From Castanea sativa (lineage: Eukaryota; Streptophyta; Magnoliopsida; Fagales; Fagaceae): DNA of 64,000 nucleotides. The stretch covers positions 35,063,873-35,127,872 of the forward strand of contig NC_134019.1 of NCBI RefSeq assembly GCF_040712315.1, in the 5' to 3' direction. Below are positions 59,717 to 64,000 of the stretch, piece by piece. Each line of letters starts with the position of its first letter. The first letter of the stretch is position 1. The notes under the pieces are model-generated. The model searched no databases. It was not told the origin of the DNA and was given only the letters and a program-made list of their open reading frames with translations. Both the position numbers and the translations under genes were made by a program.

Positions 59717-62250
59717 TCCTAAGCTGTTGGAGGAGGATCTTGCTGAGAGGTACTAGTGCCCTCGGTCTTTCTCAACTCCAGCTCAAAAGGAGTCATAATC
59801 TGCTTTCCTTTATCCACTGTCGTTGTTGAAAGGACGATGGGTTCCGCTGTCTGGCTCAAGTCCTTCTCTGCATCCACTCCTCCTTCCTTCTCTTTATTGG
59901 AACCAGAAGGTTACGTAGGATCAGGAATTTGCTTTGTGGGACAATCGGAGGTAGGGCATGAAGAGTTGTCTCGGGGGTAGGAGTAGCGGCGGGGAGCCTC
60001 TTCAATCTCCTGTATTTCTAGGGGAAGCCAAACGTTCTCGGACTTCCTCAAATCCGAAGATTGAGGAACTCCTGCTACGTTTAAAGCTTCCCCCCATACT
60101 TTTTGACAGTATTCGCGGCATAAAGCCGCGAACTCCTCTGTCAGCTGCTCCTCGGTGGTGGCTACCCCTTCATCGAAACTTTCCTGCTTGGCAGCTCGAA
60201 GAGAGAGTTGGAAGGAGCTGGCTTCTTCCTTCATCAGCGCCAGTTGCTTCTTAAGATCCGAGCACTCCCTTTGAGCTTGGGAGAGCTCTTCATCTCTTTC
60301 ATGAAGGAGCTTGCGCTGTCCTTCTATTTGGGTCTTCATGGTCTTTAAGTTTGACTCGACCCCATTCTTCTCTCTCCTCAGCTCTGCTACCTCCGAGGTC
60401 AGCTTCTCGTTCTCGGCAAGGGCTGTACCTAAGGTTTTCTCAGTTTCCAGCCTTATTTCGAGCTCAGTTCGGCTACTTTCCGAGCGTCTTCAATAAACTT
60501 TTCAGCTACAAAGACCTCTGAATAGCCTGTAACAAAGTATAATGGAGTTAGGAATAGCCAGAGCAAGCTTACTTATAAATATTGTTAAAAGGAGAAACAC
60601 TTACCAGCGCTAAGTCTCTTTTTAGGGAAAGGAATAGTTGTGGCTGGCCCATCTTTTCCAAGGTCTCCATGTCCTTGGGCGGCGAAGAGGGCGTTCTAAG
60701 GCCTCGGCCGGGTGGTGGGCATGGCCTTGTTGAACCACCCTTATGCGGGACCGGCAGGAAATGGGAGCGCCGTCCGGCCTTAGCTCGGGGGACCGGGTGG
60801 TCGGTGCTCGGCGCACTACGGCCTCGTCACGATTTCCCCAAGTTCGTCGAACGGGCTCTGCCCTTGCCTTTGTCCGGCTCTGGCTGGCCGGGCCGGTGGG
60901 AGTTGTTGGCGTGGTTTCTTGGGGTCTTTAGTAGTCGTCCCCTCATCATCCCCCTTCCTCTTCTTCTTGGGATCCTCGAGTGGCGGTTTTGGCTCGGCGG
61001 GAGGAGGAGGAGGAGGAGGTAAGGCGGGGAACTTGGGACGTCCCCGTTTTCTTTTTCGCTGCAACTTTGGCAGCCCTGTTGGTAAGGAGACCCTCCATTC
61101 GTCCCATGTCTTCTTCTTTGTCGTCCTCGGGAAGGGCAACTACAAACCCTGCAATTCCAGAGGTCTCGGTGGCTTCTTCTTCCTCGTCGGAAAGTACCAC
61201 AAACTGGTTCCCGCGAGGTCTTTCGGTGTCTTCGAGATGGAATTGATCTATCTCGTCGTCAAGTGTGTGTGAAGAAGACACCTGCTCTTCTGGAATGACA
61301 GTTGTTTGTGAGTGCACGGCAAGGGGGACTGCTGCTATCGCCCGGTTGTACAGAATGGTGTTAGGAGCGTCTGGGAGGTCACGGTCGTCCAAAAAATGGG
61401 GCCGCGCTACGTTTATCCTCTTTCGTCTTCGGTCGCTGCAATAATGGCGTCCTCTATCTCTGGAAGTCTTTGGAAAGGGGGAGTACCCTAGAATAAGATG
61501 AGCAGCTCGGAGTTGCAGGTCTTCACTAACGAACACCTCGGAGCGAAGTACCCGGTTTAGATCCGCGACGTTACGGTGACTTAGACGAGGACGCACGTGT
61601 TGCTTATCTGCGAAAAAGACATCAAACAAACAAACTTGGTCAGATTTATATAGAAGTTTAACAAATTTAAGTAAGTGTGAATACGCATTTCTATGTGTAT
61701 GTGTTAAGAGAAGTTGTGTTGTGGGGAGATTAATCCTATGGCGTCGCACCTGGATCGCCCCACTGAACTGGGCGATGGAAGCCATCGTGCCGGTTCCCGG
61801 ACACGATCAAGTAGTCGTCCTTCATGCCTTTGTTTGATTTGGGCAGACAGGAGATTAGCCTAACGGTACTGGACCGAGATTTCATGTAATAACCTACCTT
61901 AGAGAGTTTGTGGGACTCATATAGGAACACGACATCGTGCCATGTGGGGTTTAAACCCATCTGCTCGTTTAGAGCATCTACACTACCTAGAACTCTAAAG
62001 ACGTTTGGAAGGCATTGGTCGGGGCACAACCGGTGGTTGCGAAGATACTCCCTCATTACGGGTTTCATTGGTAGGGTCATCCCACCCTCTATGAAGGCTA
62101 TCATAGGAATGATAACCTCTCCTTCTTTCCTAGAATCAGCCACGGCTGTTGCCGGCGGTATTCTAACCCTACGTCGGCGGGAATATGGTATTTGGCTCTA
62201 AAGCCCTCCATCCCAGCGGCGGTATCCACTAGACACTTGAATTTTCCCAT
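59717..62250 (-). CDS. Antisense gene (aORF) of Tat element 2
   Basis: It reads against gag-pol. Start ATG 62250 (MGKFKCLVDTAAG), matching the start in element 1. The N-terminal domain (IPMIAFIEGGMTLPM, VFRVLGSVDALNEQMGL, HDGFHRPVQWGDPG) ends at a donor site; an intron at 61608-61749 and another at 60527-60604 have GT and AG ends on the minus strand and match introns in element 1. The middle is Ser-, Lys- and Pro-rich with a basic stretch, and the C-terminal part (60339-59911) is a coiled coil rich in Glu and Gln. A one-base break lies near 62140-62155. It is similar, from memory, to putative gypsy-type transposon proteins. Function unknown; nuclear location would be a guess. Confidence 0.7.
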
Positions 62251-62757
62251 TACAGAAAGACAATAGACTAAACTCTAAAAGGGAGAGTGATTGTAGTGAT
62301 AGCCGAGGACTGTATCCGAGGAGAAAAGGTCAAAGACTAGAGAGAGCAAGAACTTACAAAGTTGAAGGTACGGGTTTCCACAGTTTTCTGCTGGTGAAGA
62401 ATGATTGTTGTTGTTTTGATGGGATTGATCCATGATGACTTAAATGAAAGCGCAAGTTCCCGAAGCGTCAGGACGTGCGAAAAGGCGGCCTCGAAATTAT
62501 GTCTGTCCCGCCTAAAATTTTGTGGAGTAATGAGAACCGTTGGATGCCCATCTCACCGTTGAACGTGGGGGACAAAGAGTAACTTACAGTAATAAATGCG
62601 CGCGTTTTTGAAAATAAAACCGCCAAGTGTCATCTTCTGGGACGCGAAATGATTTCCACACGTGCCATCACTTATAAAGTGTGTGGAGAGGCTCCTCGTC
62701 AGATCAAAACTCTATTTTTCTCCTCGGATGTCGAAAATTAGAGTTTTGAGGGGCTAT

Positions 62758-63507
62758 TGTGGGGGGTAAAAAGATCTTAATAGGGATATGGGCCGTTGGG
62801 CCTTACTAAGGAAGGCCGACCTGCTCTTGGGTTTAGGGCTTGTTGGTACTTTAGGTCGGCCCATGCAACGAGGATCCGAGGATCCAGCCGAGGATGTTTT
62901 TCTCCTCGGACTAACACCAGAGAACCCGGGACTTCATGGTACAGGTTAGTGAATGACACGGTCAAGACCAGTGGTTAAAGGGGGTGAACCCTTGAATGTC
63001 CTAGAAGCACCGATGTTGGGAAAGTGTCAAAAGTAAAGGCTGCTACCTCCACATTAAAGACCCTGCACCTACCACCCTGGCCGCATTAATGGGGAGGTGA
63101 CACTTGAACAGTGGAAGGGAAACTTCTAGTTACTGTTCAAAGGCACTAAGAAAAGAAATATCTAGGCTAAGGGAGGAGTTGGGGCAACACGTGTATAAAG
63201 TATTAAAAAGAAGAGTATTTAAGGAGAGATCTGGAACAGAAATGACGACGGACTTTTTGTAACCTAAAAAGAAAAAGGACAAAGAGAGAGAGATAATATA
63301 AGAACAGCTCTCGGCCTACGTCCGAGGAGACCTATTTATATTACTTCTTGCTGTTTCCAAATACTGGCAATCTTTAGTTTGTCATTTAATCTTCACTCAC
63401 TTCTAACCTGGGTTTCAAGCCCACTCTCTACAAATTTTTATTGTTTAAGGCTCATTGGGCCTGAGCCCATAACTGTTCTTGGGTCCAGGTGCAATTGTGC
63501 ACTTACA
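62758..63507 (+). repeat. 3' LTR of Tat element 2
   Basis: 750 bases, preceded by the purine-rich ttttgaggggcta (polypurine tract) and followed by ATAAT. Confidence 0.96.
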
Positions 63508-63512
63508 ATAAT

Positions 63513-63529
63513 AATAATAATAATAATAA

Positions 63530-63581
<52 letters not shown>

Positions 63582-63800
63582 TTAGTTGTCCTTTTTGATA
63601 ATTTACAACTCAAACTGCCACTTTTATAAGTAATAGCCAAACACACAAGTTTTTTCAATAATAACTTTTTAACCATTTTTACCAAACACTCTGTTTATTA
63701 AAAAAATGCTCAATTTTATTGCGCACCTTTTAAAATAGCCACTTTTTCAAAAAACACAATTTGAAAAAGCTGAACTAAACTTACCCAAAAAGCTGAAACA
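63513..63800. mobile_element. Foldback element, right arm, with AAT microsatellite
   Basis: It begins with AAT/ATT repeats (to about 63583), then caactcaaactgccac, taccaaacactctg and cactttttcaaaaaacaca, the inverse of the left arm at 51455-51691. Similar right-arm sequence also occurs at about 27755-27890 and 48395-48545. The last 200 bases of the window are AT-rich with nothing recognised. Confidence 0.7.
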
Positions 63801-64000
63801 AACTCACACTTAATCCCAACTCATTCCAATCTACTTTATGTGTACATAAATATAGATTTTAATTAACGAACTCTTTCAATCAATGTACATTAAACAACTA
63901 ATTAAAGTCATAACAATAATTGTGAAATGATTATAAAAAATATAATAACCTGCCTACCATTACAGTTATTTATTTATTTTTATACAAGATATAAATTCTA

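Larger units (their letters stand above)
51697..63507 (+). mobile_element. Ty3/gypsy Tat-type retrotransposon 2 (young)
   Basis: A full-length element of 11.8 kb with the target duplication ATAAT (51692-51696 and 63508-63512). Order: LTR, PBS, gag, protease, RT, RNase H, second RNase H, integrase, nine ~150-bp tandem repeats, antisense gene, polypurine tract, LTR. By eye the LTRs differ at 13 positions in 750, so insertion was recent. Even so gag and pol contain several frame breaks, many at CAG or CTG sites. It is related to, but clearly distinct from, element 1. Confidence 0.96.

Noticed and set aside
60582..61272. Plus-strand ORFs of 146 and 117 codons
   Set aside because: They lie opposite the antisense gene of Tat element 2 and are Gly/Arg/Ser-rich shadows of its GC-rich exons.
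1..64000. A novel defence or biosynthetic gene cluster
   Set aside because: Only HDR and one NLR are host genes here; their closeness is best explained by chance linkage and duplication, with no further pathway genes in the window.

Overview
The window is nuclear DNA from a eudicot plant, probably a woody species. It is AT-rich, has GT-AG introns, carries a plastid isoprenoid gene and a CC-NB-LRR resistance gene, and is packed with plant transposons. The genus cannot be fixed from the sequence alone. Nothing bacterial, organellar or CRISPR-like is present.

Two host genes stand out. The first is a complete ten-exon gene for 4-hydroxy-3-methylbut-2-enyl diphosphate reductase (HDR/IspH, last step of the plastid MEP pathway) at 34967-43810 on the plus strand; its exons sum to 1383 bases (460 codons). 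The second is a CC-NB-LRR gene at 28595-31400, intact except for one frame change just before the P-loop. Exons 4-10 of a second, dead HDR copy lie at 1720-3608. The dead copy and the active gene sit in two copies of one large tandem duplication, roughly 817-28550 and 40006-49175. Unit 1 has swollen to about 28 kb by transposon insertion; unit 2 is about 9 kb. The NLR 5' flank is present four times, but only one copy is followed by an NLR. A more diverged third copy of the inter-gene sequence may lie at about 49990-51000.

The rest is mostly mobile DNA. Two full-length Ty3/gypsy elements of the Tat (Retand/Ogre-like) type lie at 16037-27496 (older, many stops) and 51697-63507 (young, LTRs nearly identical). 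Each has LTR-PBS-gag-pol with two RNase H regions, then a ~150-bp tandem repeat, then an antisense gene with what look like conserved introns. Others are a nested pair of LTR insertions (11092-14375 and, inside it, 11122-13667), a solo LTR (47504-48143), a possible Copia-like solo LTR (5688-6744), a non-autonomous CACTA element (8018-9898), two PIF/Harbinger-like MITEs (67-805 and 41487-42610), a Stowaway-like MITE (38033-38384), a hAT-like MITE family, a foldback element split by the young retrotransposon, and several copies of a tRNA-derived SINE.

Layout: 1-5460 MITE, HDR pseudogene and flank; 5461-10600 transposons inserted in unit 1; 10600-16036 rest of unit 1 with nested LTRs; 16037-27496 old Tat element; 27517-32140 NLR with its flanks; 32140-34966 AT-rich spacer; 34967-43810 HDR; 43811-51450 unit 2 downstream sequence; 51455-63800 foldback element holding the young Tat element; 63801-64000 AT-rich, nothing recognised.
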